Source of the DNA: an uncultured Pelagibacteraceae bacterium
Lineage (GTDB): Bacteria; Pseudomonadota; Alphaproteobacteria; Pelagibacterales; AG-422-B15
Reading direction: 5' to 3'
Length of the DNA stretch: 64,000 bases
NCBI GenBank assembly: GCA_902613805.1
Contig: CACMIV010000003.1
Coordinates: 1-64,000, forward strand
A program made the position numbers and the translations under genes. Below the pieces are notes generated by a model. It was not told the origin of the DNA, made no database searches, and saw nothing but the letters and a program-made list of their open reading frames with translations. The stretch's first letter is position 1. Each line of letters starts with the position of its first letter. Shown here piece by piece: positions 36,498-45,824 of the stretch.

Positions 36498-37284
36498 AGT
36501 TTTTCTTCTTTTAATTTATTTTAACGTATGCGCGTTTTCATCTGAACTTTCTAAAAGTCTTCCACAAGGAAGTCTTGTTATAGGTCAAAACAATAAAGCA
36601 AATGAAATCATTGTTGATGGAGAGCCGATTAAAATCAGTCATGATGGATACTATGTTTTCCCAATATCTCGAGATCAGATAGAACCAATAAATGTTACTT
36701 ACAGCAACAGTGATGGGATCTTCTTAACCCACCAAATATCTATCGAAAAACAAGATTATGATATTCAAAGAATTGATGGTCTTCCTGAACAGATGGTTAC
36801 ACCTCTTGATGATGATATCATAAAGCAAATTATTGCTGAAAATGAAGCAATAAAAGAAGCGAAGAAATTAGACATGGATTTGACATATTTTAAGGAAGAA
36901 TTTATTCAACCTACTACTGGAATTATCAGTGGAGTTTTTGGCAGCCAGAGAATTCTTAATGGTAAAGCAAAAAGCCCTCATAGGGGTATTGATATTGCTG
37001 CTGATGAAGGAACACCTATTATGTCTTGTAACGAAGGAATAGTCATTCATGCTGAGAGCGATTTATATTATACCGGAGGCACAATTATCATTGATCATGG
37101 TCATGGAGTAAAATCTATTTACGCCCATTTGTCTTCCGTAAATGTTGCAGTGAACCAAAAAGTTAGAAAAAAAGATATAATAGGCAAAGTAGGATCAACA
37201 GGTAGGTCAACCGGACCACATCTACATTGGGGTGTGATGGTTTTTAATACTTACGTTGATCCACTATTATTATTAGAAAATTAA
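36481..37284 (+). CDS. M23 family metallopeptidase (LytM domain)
   Basis: Secreted peptidoglycan endopeptidase or activator, 267 residues. The N-terminal signal peptide is about 20 residues (RVFLLLIYFNVCAFS). The C-terminal M23 domain has SPHRGIDIAADEGTPI (His and Asp zinc ligands) and TGPHLHWGVMV (HxH motif), so it appears catalytically intact. It probably acts in the periplasm on cell-wall cross-links. Co-directional with xseA and DUF2093 and overlapping the latter. Confidence 0.9.
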   Translation: MVLINRVFLLLIYFNVCAFSSELSKSLPQGSLVIGQNNKANEIIVDGEPIKISHDGYYVFPISRDQIEPINVTYSNSDGIFLTHQISIEKQDYDIQRIDGLPEQMVTPLDDDIIKQIIAENEAIKEAKKLDMDLTYFKEEFIQPTTGIISGVFGSQRILNGKAKSPHRGIDIAADEGTPIMSCNEGIVIHAESDLYYTGGTIIIDHGHGVKSIYAHLSSVNVAVNQKVRKKDIIGKVGSTGRSTGPHLHWGVMVFNTYVDPLLLLEN

Positions 37285-37290
37285 AAAAAA

Positions 37291-38178
37291 TCAGTCTAGT
37301 TTCCACCTATTATGAAACCAGAAATATTGTTCTGGGTATTTCTTAATCATACTTTCATAATAAGCAATAATTAACTCAGATATTTTCTCTATGTTATCTG
37401 AAGTATCTTCGTAATCGCTGGCATTTATTGATTGATGAATTTCAAATTCATATTTTCCATCATTCTTTCTTATTGGCCATCCTAAAAATATTTTACACCT
37501 AGATTTCAGGGCTAGTTGAGCGGGTAGAGATGAAAACTTCATTTTTTTTCCAAAGAAATCAAGATTAATACCCGATGATAATTGAAGATCAGCTAAAAGA
37601 GCAATGGACTCACCATTTTTAAAATTACTAAGTAATTGTTTTGTGCCTGATCTGTTTTTACTAAAACATCTAAGACTATATTTATCCCGAAGTTGCTTTA
37701 GAAAATAATTTATTAGAGGATTGTTAGGCTCTCTAACGATTGCAGATGTTTTATGCATTGTCTTTCTTATAGACATTCCTGGTATTTCCCAATTTGAATT
37801 ATGAGCTGATATGATGATTGATCTCTCGCTACCTGAGAAGGCTTCTCTATAATGATCATTTTCAATTATATTAATTTTATCTTTTATTATTTTTTTGAGA
37901 TGTGAATATTCAGCAATCGTATACCCCAAATTTTCCCATGCTTTTTCTGCAGTTGTATTAATCCATTTTTCATCTTGATCCTTAAAAGCAATTCTTAAAT
38001 TTTTTTTAACTAATTTGTTAATTGAAAATAAGGGACCTAAGCTAGTCGTTATACTCACACCTAGTTTTCTCGCAACAGAAAGAGGTATTAATTTGAACAT
38101 AAAATAGAATATAGCAAATAGAATAAATTCAGATGGATATCTAATATACTTTTTTATAAAAATCTTCATACGTATCAA
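37291..38178 (-). CDS. LpxL/LpxM-family lipid A acyltransferase
   Basis: Membrane-anchored late acyltransferase, 295 residues. A hydrophobic N-terminal segment (FILFAIFYFMFKLIPL) precedes the catalytic HX4E motif ISAHNSNWEIPG. LADLQLSSGINLDFFGKKM and the C-terminal YFWFHNRWK follow the family pattern. It is the last gene of the lipid A/Kdo block and overlaps lpxK by 4 bases. Which acyl position it modifies is not readable. Confidence 0.86.
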   Translation of the reverse strand: MIRMKIFIKKYIRYPSEFILFAIFYFMFKLIPLSVARKLGVSITTSLGPLFSINKLVKKNLRIAFKDQDEKWINTTAEKAWENLGYTIAEYSHLKKIIKDKINIIENDHYREAFSGSERSIIISAHNSNWEIPGMSIRKTMHKTSAIVREPNNPLINYFLKQLRDKYSLRCFSKNRSGTKQLLSNFKNGESIALLADLQLSSGINLDFFGKKMKFSSLPAQLALKSRCKIFLGWPIRKNDGKYEFEIHQSINASDYEDTSDNIEKISELIIAYYESMIKKYPEQYFWFHNRWKLD

Positions 38179-39152
38179 TTAACCAGTTTGTGCATGAATT
38201 CGTCCATGTTGGGTAATTTTATCTCCACTTTTAAACATTCAATCCCTTTTCTTTTTTCTTCGGGAATTCTTACAAAATCTTTTTCAGTAGTAATGAGGGA
38301 AAGTTTATTATCTGAAGCCATTTTTTTTAGATGGTTTAGTTCATCTGCTGTAAAAAAATGATGATCAGGAAATTCAACTGTTTTAGGTACAGTACAATTA
38401 TTATTGATAAGAGTATCAAAGAAGCTTTGATTGTTACCGATACCACTAAAAGCCAAATATTTTTTATTTTTGTCGATATATAATGGTTCAATAGAAGCGG
38501 TGAGAGTATCAATTTTTATATCACTATACATATTTTGTATTTTTGTTTTATCATCGCCAACAATGATTAAAAATTGAGCCTTTTTTAGTGCGGGCTTAAT
38601 CAATTCTCTTAATGGCCCGGCCGGTAAACATAACCTGTTTCCAAAACCACGCTCCCCATTTACCATCAAAATATTTTTATCTTTAAAAAGAGACCTATCT
38701 TGGAAACCGTCATCAAGTAAAATAAAATCAGGGCTGATATCATTTAAAATTTTTTTTACAGCTAATATTCGGTTTGTTGAAATATAAGTAGGTACATGGT
38801 TTGAAAAAAGAATCGCCTCATCACCCACCAGGACGGCTGAGTCATTTGGTGATACTTTTTTAAATATATTTTTTTTGCCACCATATCCTTTTAACAATAC
38901 ACAAATATTTTTTTTGTTATTTTTGAAATGATTAATAATCTGTAAAAGAGTGGAGGTCTTTCCAGTACCGCCTACGTTTATATTGCCAACACATATAATT
39001 GGAATATCAATTTTAAGTTCATTTTTGAATATTCTGAATAAATAAAAAATAAATATGTATATTAAAGATATTGGAAAAAGTATGTAGGAGATCAATCTAT
39101 AAAAAATTTGTTTGGAATACCATATGTTCAATATTATTTTTTCCATGCGCAA
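38175..39152 (-). CDS. lpxK: tetraacyldisaccharide 4'-kinase
   Basis: Phosphorylates the lipid A disaccharide at the inner membrane. The N-terminal membrane anchor (residues about 15-40) is followed by the Walker A motif VGNINVGGTGKTSTL. FILLDDGFQDRSL is the Walker B/substrate region, and HHFFTADEL and ITTEKDFVRIP occur toward the C terminus. The length is 325 residues. It is directly adjacent to waaA. Confidence 0.93.
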   Translation of the reverse strand: MRMEKIILNIWYSKQIFYRLISYILFPISLIYIFIFYLFRIFKNELKIDIPIICVGNINVGGTGKTSTLLQIINHFKNNKKNICVLLKGYGGKKNIFKKVSPNDSAVLVGDEAILFSNHVPTYISTNRILAVKKILNDISPDFILLDDGFQDRSLFKDKNILMVNGERGFGNRLCLPAGPLRELIKPALKKAQFLIIVGDDKTKIQNMYSDIKIDTLTASIEPLYIDKNKKYLAFSGIGNNQSFFDTLINNNCTVPKTVEFPDHHFFTADELNHLKKMASDNKLSLITTEKDFVRIPEEKRKGIECLKVEIKLPNMDEFMHKLVN

Positions 39153-40403
39153 CTATAAATATTGATTAATGACTTCAAGTACTTTTTCTACTGTATCATC
39201 ACCCTCTTTTTTTAGTCTATTTATATTAATATCCTTATTTATAGATTTTGGATTAGTTAATGCTTCTTTTACGTAATGCTCTAGCTGGCGTCCATTTTCT
39301 ACCAGTTGAGTAAATTTTAATTGATAAAGAACATCATAGACATCTATGAAATTATCAATGTTTTTGCCATGGTATATTTTTTTACCTAGATAAGCAGCTT
39401 CTATAGGATTTTGTCCTCCATGTGGCACTAAACTGCCACCAATAAAAACGATGTTTGCTAGACTATAAAACATATTCAATTCTCCAATTGTATCAGCAAG
39501 ATATAAATAAGTTCGATCATTGATTTTTTGTTTCTTTGATCTGATAGATAAGCCAAGTCCTTTAGATGATGAAAAAAAAGATTTTCTAGTTACGTGTCTA
39601 GGTACAATAATTGTCAGAAGGTCCTTTACTGTTTTTTTTAAATTAAGTGTAATATTTTTAATTATTTCTTCCTCTCCAGGGTGTGTACTAGCTGCAAGAA
39701 ATATTTTACGTTTTTTTGTAAGGAACCTTAGTTTTTTTAATTCATCTGAAATTATCTTATCAGGTTTATAAGCAAATTTAAGATTTCCTGTATAGATAGT
39801 ATTTTTAATACCTAATTTTTCATAAAAAAAAGCACTATCACTATTTTGAGTACAGCATGCAGAAAATTTAGAAAATAGTCTTTTTGAAAGCCCTCCTAGC
39901 ATTGACCATCTCTTAAAACTTTTAACAGTCATTCTTCCATTAATAATTAAAGAATAAATATTTCTTTTTTTTAATTCAGTTAAAAAGTTAGGCCAAATTT
40001 CTGACTCAACAAATACAGCTAGAGACGGGTTCCAGTGATTGAGAAATTTATTTACATAAGATGGAATATCAAATGGTATATATTGATGAATAATTTTTTT
40101 TGGTAATTTATTTTTAAGAATATTTGCTGAAGCAAGAGTACCCGTAGTAAGAATTATTTGACCAATAGATTTATCAAAATTTAATTTACTTAATAATGGT
40201 AATATTGACAAGCTCTCACCAATACTTGCAGCATGAAACCATATAACTTTACCTTTTTTTCTCTCAACATCAGTTATTCCATATCTTTCTGCTGCCCGTG
40301 ATCTATCTTCTTTGCCCTTTGAAATTCTAAGAAGAATATAAAAAGCTACAAATGGTCTTATGAGTTTCGTGATTAAATTATAAATGTAATAAGGAAGCAT
40401 CAT
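39153..40403 (-). CDS. waaA: 3-deoxy-D-manno-octulosonic acid (Kdo) transferase
   Basis: Adds Kdo to lipid IVA at the inner membrane. The product is 416 residues with an N-terminal anchor, WFHAASIGESLSILPLL (catalytic Glu region), FVESEIWPNFL, and STHPGEEE in the donor domain. FIGGSLVPHGGQNPIEAA is the glycosyltransferase family 30 signature. It overlaps the DUF374 gene by 4 bases and abuts lpxK. Confidence 0.95.
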   Translation of the reverse strand: MMLPYYIYNLITKLIRPFVAFYILLRISKGKEDRSRAAERYGITDVERKKGKVIWFHAASIGESLSILPLLSKLNFDKSIGQIILTTGTLASANILKNKLPKKIIHQYIPFDIPSYVNKFLNHWNPSLAVFVESEIWPNFLTELKKRNIYSLIINGRMTVKSFKRWSMLGGLSKRLFSKFSACCTQNSDSAFFYEKLGIKNTIYTGNLKFAYKPDKIISDELKKLRFLTKKRKIFLAASTHPGEEEIIKNITLNLKKTVKDLLTIIVPRHVTRKSFFSSSKGLGLSIRSKKQKINDRTYLYLADTIGELNMFYSLANIVFIGGSLVPHGGQNPIEAAYLGKKIYHGKNIDNFIDVYDVLYQLKFTQLVENGRQLEHYVKEALTNPKSINKDININRLKKEGDDTVEKVLEVINQYL

Positions 40404-41080
40404 TTATTATTTCTATTTGCTCTTTTAGTTAAATTATACATTTTACTTTCTAATTTAATCTTAAACTGATTAATATTTTTTTCATTTTTTAAAGCTGGAA
40501 GAGGTTCTCCCCAAATAATTGTTATCTGGTTAAATGGTTTTGGTATAATAAATTTATCCCAAGTATTCAGTACCCATTTTTTTTTAAAACCTATTCCTAC
40601 AGGAAGAATTGAGGCATTGCTCAGGCGAGAGATATTTAAGATGCCGTTGCTGACCTTGTGACGTGGCCCTTTTGGACCGTCAGGTGAAATACCGATTGAG
40701 ATACCTTTTTTCAGTGACTTTATCATTTGGCGTGCCGATAAAAGCCCCCCTTTATTCTTAGTTTTCCCATCTTTATGGGTCGAGCCTCTAATAGCTTTAA
40801 AACCAAGGTTTGATATGAGTTTGGCAATTATATCACCATCTCTATGTTTAGATATTAATACTTTTATTTCAAAGTCACTTTGCCATGTGAGAGGGCACAT
40901 CAAAAGTTGATCATGCCAAAATGCATAAATAAATGACTCATTCTTTTTAAATAATAACTCAATATTTTTTCGATTAATTAAATTTATTGTGGATGTTTTA
41001 TATACCAACAATACGTAAATTGATCCAAGTAAGGATGCTAATTGTTGAGTAAGTTTAAATCCAGCAATGTATTTTATCAT
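40400..41080 (-). CDS. DUF374-type lysophospholipid acyltransferase
   Basis: Probable membrane-associated acyltransferase, 226 residues. FIYAFWHDQLLMCPLTW gives the HxxxxC/D-type front motif and GISPDGPKGPRHKVSNGIL is the diagnostic DUF374 block. The family is nearly always beside waaA or msbA in Alphaproteobacteria, as here. The acceptor is unknown. Confidence 0.85.
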   Translation of the reverse strand: MIKYIAGFKLTQQLASLLGSIYVLLVYKTSTINLINRKNIELLFKKNESFIYAFWHDQLLMCPLTWQSDFEIKVLISKHRDGDIIAKLISNLGFKAIRGSTHKDGKTKNKGGLLSARQMIKSLKKGISIGISPDGPKGPRHKVSNGILNISRLSNASILPVGIGFKKKWVLNTWDKFIIPKPFNQITIIWGEPLPALKNEKNINQFKIKLESKMYNLTKRANRNNK

Positions 41081-41084
41081 TTAA

Positions 41085-42812
41085 TTAAAATTCGCGCTCG
41101 TACAGCCTTTTATATGTACCATTTTGATTAATAAGTTTCTCATGATTTCCAACTTCAGACACTTTACCATTATCCAAAACAATAATCTGGTCTGATTTAA
41201 TTACTGTACTTAATCTATGAGCAATTACTAATGTAGTTCTGTCTTTCATAAGAGACTCTAAAGCATCCTGAACAAGTTTTTCGGACTCAGTGTCAAGATT
41301 TGATGTAGCCTCATCAAGAAGTAATATGGGGGCATTTTTAAGAAATGCTCTTGCAATTGATATTCTTTGTTTTTGTCCACCGGACAGACTAAATCCTTTT
41401 TCACCAATAAGTGTTTCATATCCGTGAGGCATTTCATTGATAAATCCATGTGCAGCAGCAGCTTTGGCTGCATTTACAATCTCTTCATCAGTTGCTTCTT
41501 TTTTTCCGTAAGCAATATTTTCTTTGATAGAAAGATCAAATAGTATTGGTTCTTGACTTACTAATGCAATAACTGATCTTAATGATTGTATTGTTAAATT
41601 TTTTATATCCTGATCATCAATTCTTATGCTTCCACTATTTGGGTCATAAAATCTTGGTATTAAATTAAGAATTGAGGTTTTACCTGAACCACTTGGACCC
41701 ACTAAAGCAGTAGATTTTCCTGAAGGTATTTTTATCGATAAATTTTTCAGGGCTTTTTTATTATTATCATAAGATAATGAAACATTACAAAGTTCGATAT
41801 CACCATTGATAAATTTAAGTTTGTCTGCGTCAAATTTTTCATTAATGAAACTTTCTTGATCTAGCAGATCAAACACTCTTACAGCCGCCGCAAATCCTTC
41901 TTGCAAAGTAGTATTGAGAGACGCAAGGCGGCGTAAAGGTTGAAAAGCTAGCATCATGGCACCTAAAAAAGAAACAAACTCATTAAGCGGCAAATCACCC
42001 TCAATACCTCTTATTCCAGCGTAATAAAGTGCGCCAGCAATTCCAAATCCAGCTAAGAATTCAGCGAAAGGTGAGGCTGCGCCTTTTGTTTTAGCTCCTT
42101 TTGTAATTTTTTTCATTCTTCTTATAACAGACTTTGATACTTTAGATATTTCACTTTTTTCTTGCTGATAAGCTTTTACAATTCTCGTACCATCTAAATT
42201 TTCAGACAATAATGAAGCCAGCGTGCCTGTTTCTACTTGGCTCTCAGTCGATGCTTTTTTCATTCTTTGACCGAGTCTTTTAGTTAGTATACCGACAAGC
42301 GGAAAAGCAATTATTGCAACAGATGCTAATTTCCAGTCTTGGTAAAACATTACTCCCAACAAACAAAATAAAGTCAAAACATCTTTTGCTCCATTTGCAA
42401 TTCCATTGCTCACTGATCCTTGCAATAAATTAACGTCATATAGGAAGTTAGAAATTATTTTTGCTGAGTGTATCTTATTTAACCAATTTAAATCTGCATG
42501 AATAATTTTTGTGAACATTTTAATTTGAGTATCGGCAATTATTTCTTGCCCAACTTCCGTTAAGAGAGATACCTGAATGTATGTTGCTATACTTTTAATA
42601 AACAAGGTAAAAATTATTGCAATGGGTATGTAAACGAGCATTTTATTATCTTTATCCAAAAAGATTTTTTCAATTGCTGGGTCTAATAACCATGCAGTCG
42701 CCCCCGTAGCCAACGCTACGATGACCATAAAAAACAATGATATTAATAACTTGCCCGAGTAGGGTTTTATACTGTCTCTAAATAGTCGTTTAAGTATTTC
42801 CATTCCTGTCAT
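41085..42812 (-). CDS. msbA: MsbA-like lipid A/phospholipid flippase (ABC exporter)
   Basis: Half-size ABC exporter, 575 residues: six membrane helices in the first 320 residues, then the ATPase domain. Walker A is GPSGSGKTS, the signature is LSGGQKQRISIARAF, Walker B is ILLLDEATSNLD, and the switch His is in IAHRLSTV. Location among lpxL, lpxK and waaA makes lipid A flipping the likely role. The coding end is 4 bp from the DUF374 start. Confidence 0.9.
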   Translation of the reverse strand: MTGMEILKRLFRDSIKPYSGKLLISLFFMVIVALATGATAWLLDPAIEKIFLDKDNKMLVYIPIAIIFTLFIKSIATYIQVSLLTEVGQEIIADTQIKMFTKIIHADLNWLNKIHSAKIISNFLYDVNLLQGSVSNGIANGAKDVLTLFCLLGVMFYQDWKLASVAIIAFPLVGILTKRLGQRMKKASTESQVETGTLASLLSENLDGTRIVKAYQQEKSEISKVSKSVIRRMKKITKGAKTKGAASPFAEFLAGFGIAGALYYAGIRGIEGDLPLNEFVSFLGAMMLAFQPLRRLASLNTTLQEGFAAAVRVFDLLDQESFINEKFDADKLKFINGDIELCNVSLSYDNNKKALKNLSIKIPSGKSTALVGPSGSGKTSILNLIPRFYDPNSGSIRIDDQDIKNLTIQSLRSVIALVSQEPILFDLSIKENIAYGKKEATDEEIVNAAKAAAAHGFINEMPHGYETLIGEKGFSLSGGQKQRISIARAFLKNAPILLLDEATSNLDTESEKLVQDALESLMKDRTTLVIAHRLSTVIKSDQIIVLDNGKVSEVGNHEKLINQNGTYKRLYEREF

Positions 42813-42877
42813 GAGACAGTATTCATAATACTATTATAGAAAATTTAAATCTAAATATTAATAAATGGCTAAAACTC

Positions 42878-44209
42878 TTATTTTCCAGCTAGAGTCATGC
42901 TTTCAACAAGTACAGTAGGAGCATTTGATCGATATTTGAATTCAAGGTCGTTTGCCGCTGATAAATTCATGAAGATTTCTTTTAAGTTTGAGGCAATTGT
43001 CACTTCGCTTACTGCATGCGTTATTTCGCCTTTTTCAATAAGCATACCGCTCGCCCCCATGCTGTAATCGCCAGTGACTAAATTAACTCCCATGCCAATT
43101 AATTCAGTCGCATAAAAACCATAACTTATAGAGGATAAAATATCATCGTAACTTTTTAATCCGTTTGTCATGTATAAATTAGAGGTAGATACACCTGGTG
43201 GAGAACTAACTGATCTTGATGCGTTTCCAGTAGTTTTTAATCCTAATTTTTTTGCAGTTGATGTATTTAAGATCCAAGTATTGAGTTTGCCGTTTGTAAC
43301 TAACTCTCTTTTCTTAACTTTAATACCCTCACCATCAAATGGTTTTGATCCAAGTCCTCTATTAATCGCTGGATCATCTATAATTGTTACGTCTTTATTA
43401 AATATTTGTTTTCCTAAACTATCTTTTAGAAAACTTGTACCTCTAGCTATTGAAGTGCCCGATATTGAACTTGCTAGATAGCCCAATAAGTCATTACTTA
43501 TTCGTTTATCAAAAACAACAGGCAATTTTGTTGAACTGATTTTTTTGGCATTAAGCCTTTTTAGGGTTTTATTTGCAGCAGATAATCCAATTCCCTTTGC
43601 ACTTGGCAAATCAGTTGAGTGCCTTCTCACGGCATATTCGTAATCTCTTTCCATGTCCTGACCCTGTCCAGCGAGAACCGAACAAGATACCGAACTGCTT
43701 GATGATTGATATCCACCTTGAAAGCCATTACTTGTAGCAAGATAAAACTCTCCCTTGGAAGTAGAAGCCCCAGCTCCCTCTGAATTTGTAATACCTTTTA
43801 CCGACAAAGCTGCATCTTCACATTCTTTTACAGCATCAATAAGTTTTTCAGTACCTACTTCGTCTTTCTCAAATAAATCTAAATCAATTGCATCGTGTTC
43901 AAACATCGAGCTGTCTCCAAGTACAGCAGTGTCATCAATTGGAGCCAATTTTGCCATTTCAACACATTTTGAAACAAGTTTATCAATATTGTCAGATTCA
44001 ATATCTGACGATGAAACAAATGCTTGGCGTTGATCAACTAATGCTCTAATGCCTATTGTTTTTTCATTAGACTCATCTAAGTCTTCTATCTTTTGAAATC
44101 TACAACTTATTGACTTACCATAGGATTTAGCAAGAACAACATCACAATCTGACGCGCCTGCTTTGAGAGTTAAATCTATTATATTTTGAGCAGTTTCTTC
44201 AAAGTTCAT
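42878..44209 (-). CDS. pmbA: TldE/PmbA metalloprotease-like protein
   Basis: A 443-residue protein of the TldD/PmbA family, known for maturation of small modified peptides with TldD. Visible family features are SISCRFQKIEDLDES and RQAFVSSSD in the N-terminal part and FDGEGIKVKKRELVTNGKL in the middle. GVNLVTGDYSMGASGMLIEKGEITHAV comes near the C terminus. No HExxxH motif is visible, consistent with the non-catalytic TldE partner. It lies 2 bp from ubiA. Confidence 0.9.
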   Translation of the reverse strand: MNFEETAQNIIDLTLKAGASDCDVVLAKSYGKSISCRFQKIEDLDESNEKTIGIRALVDQRQAFVSSSDIESDNIDKLVSKCVEMAKLAPIDDTAVLGDSSMFEHDAIDLDLFEKDEVGTEKLIDAVKECEDAALSVKGITNSEGAGASTSKGEFYLATSNGFQGGYQSSSSSVSCSVLAGQGQDMERDYEYAVRRHSTDLPSAKGIGLSAANKTLKRLNAKKISSTKLPVVFDKRISNDLLGYLASSISGTSIARGTSFLKDSLGKQIFNKDVTIIDDPAINRGLGSKPFDGEGIKVKKRELVTNGKLNTWILNTSTAKKLGLKTTGNASRSVSSPPGVSTSNLYMTNGLKSYDDILSSISYGFYATELIGMGVNLVTGDYSMGASGMLIEKGEITHAVSEVTIASNLKEIFMNLSAANDLEFKYRSNAPTVLVESMTLAGK

Positions 44210-44211
44210 TA

Positions 44212-45063
44212 TTATAAAATACCTATAAATAAAGTCAGGGCAACCATCAAACCTAAGTATTGGTTACTTTTAAAAATACTTAAACATTTGTCTTTATTTT
44301 CTATATCTAGTCTCTTTATCTGGGAAAACAAATGGGCACTGACGAATATCAATAAAAAAAAATAGTAATTATTTTGATCATGCAATAAACCAAATAATAT
44401 CAAGCATAATACCATCAAGCTATAGAAAATAATGATCCATTGTTTCGTATTATTTCCAAATAAAATTGCAGTCGATTTTATTCCAATATTTAAGTCATCC
44501 TCACGATCCTGATGAGCATATATTGTGTCATAACCTAAAGTCCAAAAAATACCAGAGAGATATAATATTATAATTTGAAAATTTAATTGATTTTCAATTG
44601 CAGCATATCCTATCAAACAGCCAATATTAAAAGTTATACCTAAAAAAAGTTGAGGCCAATAAGTTATTCTTTTCATTAAAGGATAAAAAATAAATAACAC
44701 AAAAGAAATTAAACCAATAATAATGGCGAGCAAATTTAGAGATAGTAATATAGCCAGACCAATCAAATTAAGTATTGAAAAAATTATGAAGGCTTCAAAA
44801 GAAGAAATTGCGCCACTAGCAAGTGGTCTTTGAGATGTTCTTGATACATGTTTGTCTAGATCTTTATCAAAAAAATCATTTATGATACATCCAGCCGATC
44901 TCATGACAATTGATCCGATTGCAAAAATAAGAAATAAGTAACTATTGCTCCATAAGTGTTGGTAGGAATTTGAGGCAGCGAGCACACCCCAAAAACACGG
45001 CAACATTAGCAGAAAAAAACCAACGGGCTGCTCTAGACGCAATAATTGTGAATATTTTTTCAA
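44212..45063 (-). CDS. ubiA: 4-hydroxybenzoate polyprenyltransferase
   Basis: Integral-membrane prenyltransferase of ubiquinone synthesis, 283 residues with about eight hydrophobic segments. The two Asp-rich motifs are INDFFDKDLDKHVSRTSQRPLASG and YDTIYAHQDREDD. It is divergent from rsmE over 41 bp and is the first gene of the long minus-strand envelope block. Confidence 0.95.
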   Translation of the reverse strand: MKKYSQLLRLEQPVGFFLLMLPCFWGVLAASNSYQHLWSNSYLFLIFAIGSIVMRSAGCIINDFFDKDLDKHVSRTSQRPLASGAISSFEAFIIFSILNLIGLAILLSLNLLAIIIGLISFVLFIFYPLMKRITYWPQLFLGITFNIGCLIGYAAIENQLNFQIIILYLSGIFWTLGYDTIYAHQDREDDLNIGIKSTAILFGNNTKQWIIIFYSLMVLCLILFGLLHDQNNYYFFLLIFVSAHLFSQIKRLDIENKDKCLSIFKSNQYLGLMVALTLFIGIL

Positions 45064-45104
45064 CTTATCTTTATAAAATAAATAATGTTATAACCAATAT
45101 ATAT

Positions 45105-45824
45105 ATGAAAAAAATTAAAAACAGAATTTTTGTAGATAAAAAAATAAATTCAAACGATCAAATTATTCTTGATGCTAACCAGATACACTATTTAAAGAGT
45201 GTTTTGAGAACAAAAAAAAGTGACTATGTTACAGTTTTCAATCGTGAGTTTCTTTGTTTAACAAAAGTTATTAATATTACAAAAAATACATGTGAATTAG
45301 AAATAATTGATCAAAAAAAAATCGAAAGTGAAGATCATAATATAACTCTATTTTTTTCCCCTATAAAACGTACACCTCTAGAAATCATGATACAAAAGTG
45401 CTCAGAAATTGGAATTTCAATTTTTCAACCAGTAATTATGGAAAGAACTAATATGAAGAATGTGAATTTTGAAAGACTGAGACTCATTGCTGTTGAAGCG
45501 TGTGAGCAGTCTAATCGAAATAAGATACCGGAAATTAATAAACCTATATCATTTGCAACAATGATTAATGATAACACTTTAGCAGGTTATTTATATTGCT
45601 CGTTAGATAATAATGAAGAAAAAATAAAGAATAGAAAACTGACCGTAAATGAAGCAATTGGTATAATCATAGGACCTGAAGGAGATTTTTCAGCTAAAGA
45701 GTATGAAAGTTTAAAATCAAAGAAAAAATCTATAGGCGTTACACTTGGGCCAAATATTTTAAAATCAGAAACTGCTGCAATTACTGCGACTTCAATTATT
45801 ATGGACAAAATTTATAATGCTTAA
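45105..45824 (+). CDS. rsmE: 16S rRNA (uracil1498-N3)-methyltransferase
   Basis: SPOUT-class methyltransferase. The start is set at ATG 45105 (MKKIKNRIFVD), giving 239 residues, the normal RsmE length. A longer upstream frame from 44970 would run antisense through ubiA and is rejected. QIHYLKSVLRTKKSDYVTVFN is the N-terminal PUA-like region. IGPEGDFSAKEYE and TLGPNILKSETAA form the knot and SAM site. It overlaps gshA by 8 bases. Confidence 0.94.
   Translation: MKKIKNRIFVDKKINSNDQIILDANQIHYLKSVLRTKKSDYVTVFNREFLCLTKVINITKNTCELEIIDQKKIESEDHNITLFFSPIKRTPLEIMIQKCSEIGISIFQPVIMERTNMKNVNFERLRLIAVEACEQSNRNKIPEINKPISFATMINDNTLAGYLYCSLDNNEEKIKNRKLTVNEAIGIIIGPEGDFSAKEYESLKSKKKSIGVTLGPNILKSETAAITATSIIMDKIYNA

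Noticed and set aside
44970..45104. Upstream extension of rsmE
   Set aside because: It runs antisense through the ubiA N terminus; the ATG at 45105 gives a normal-length RsmE.
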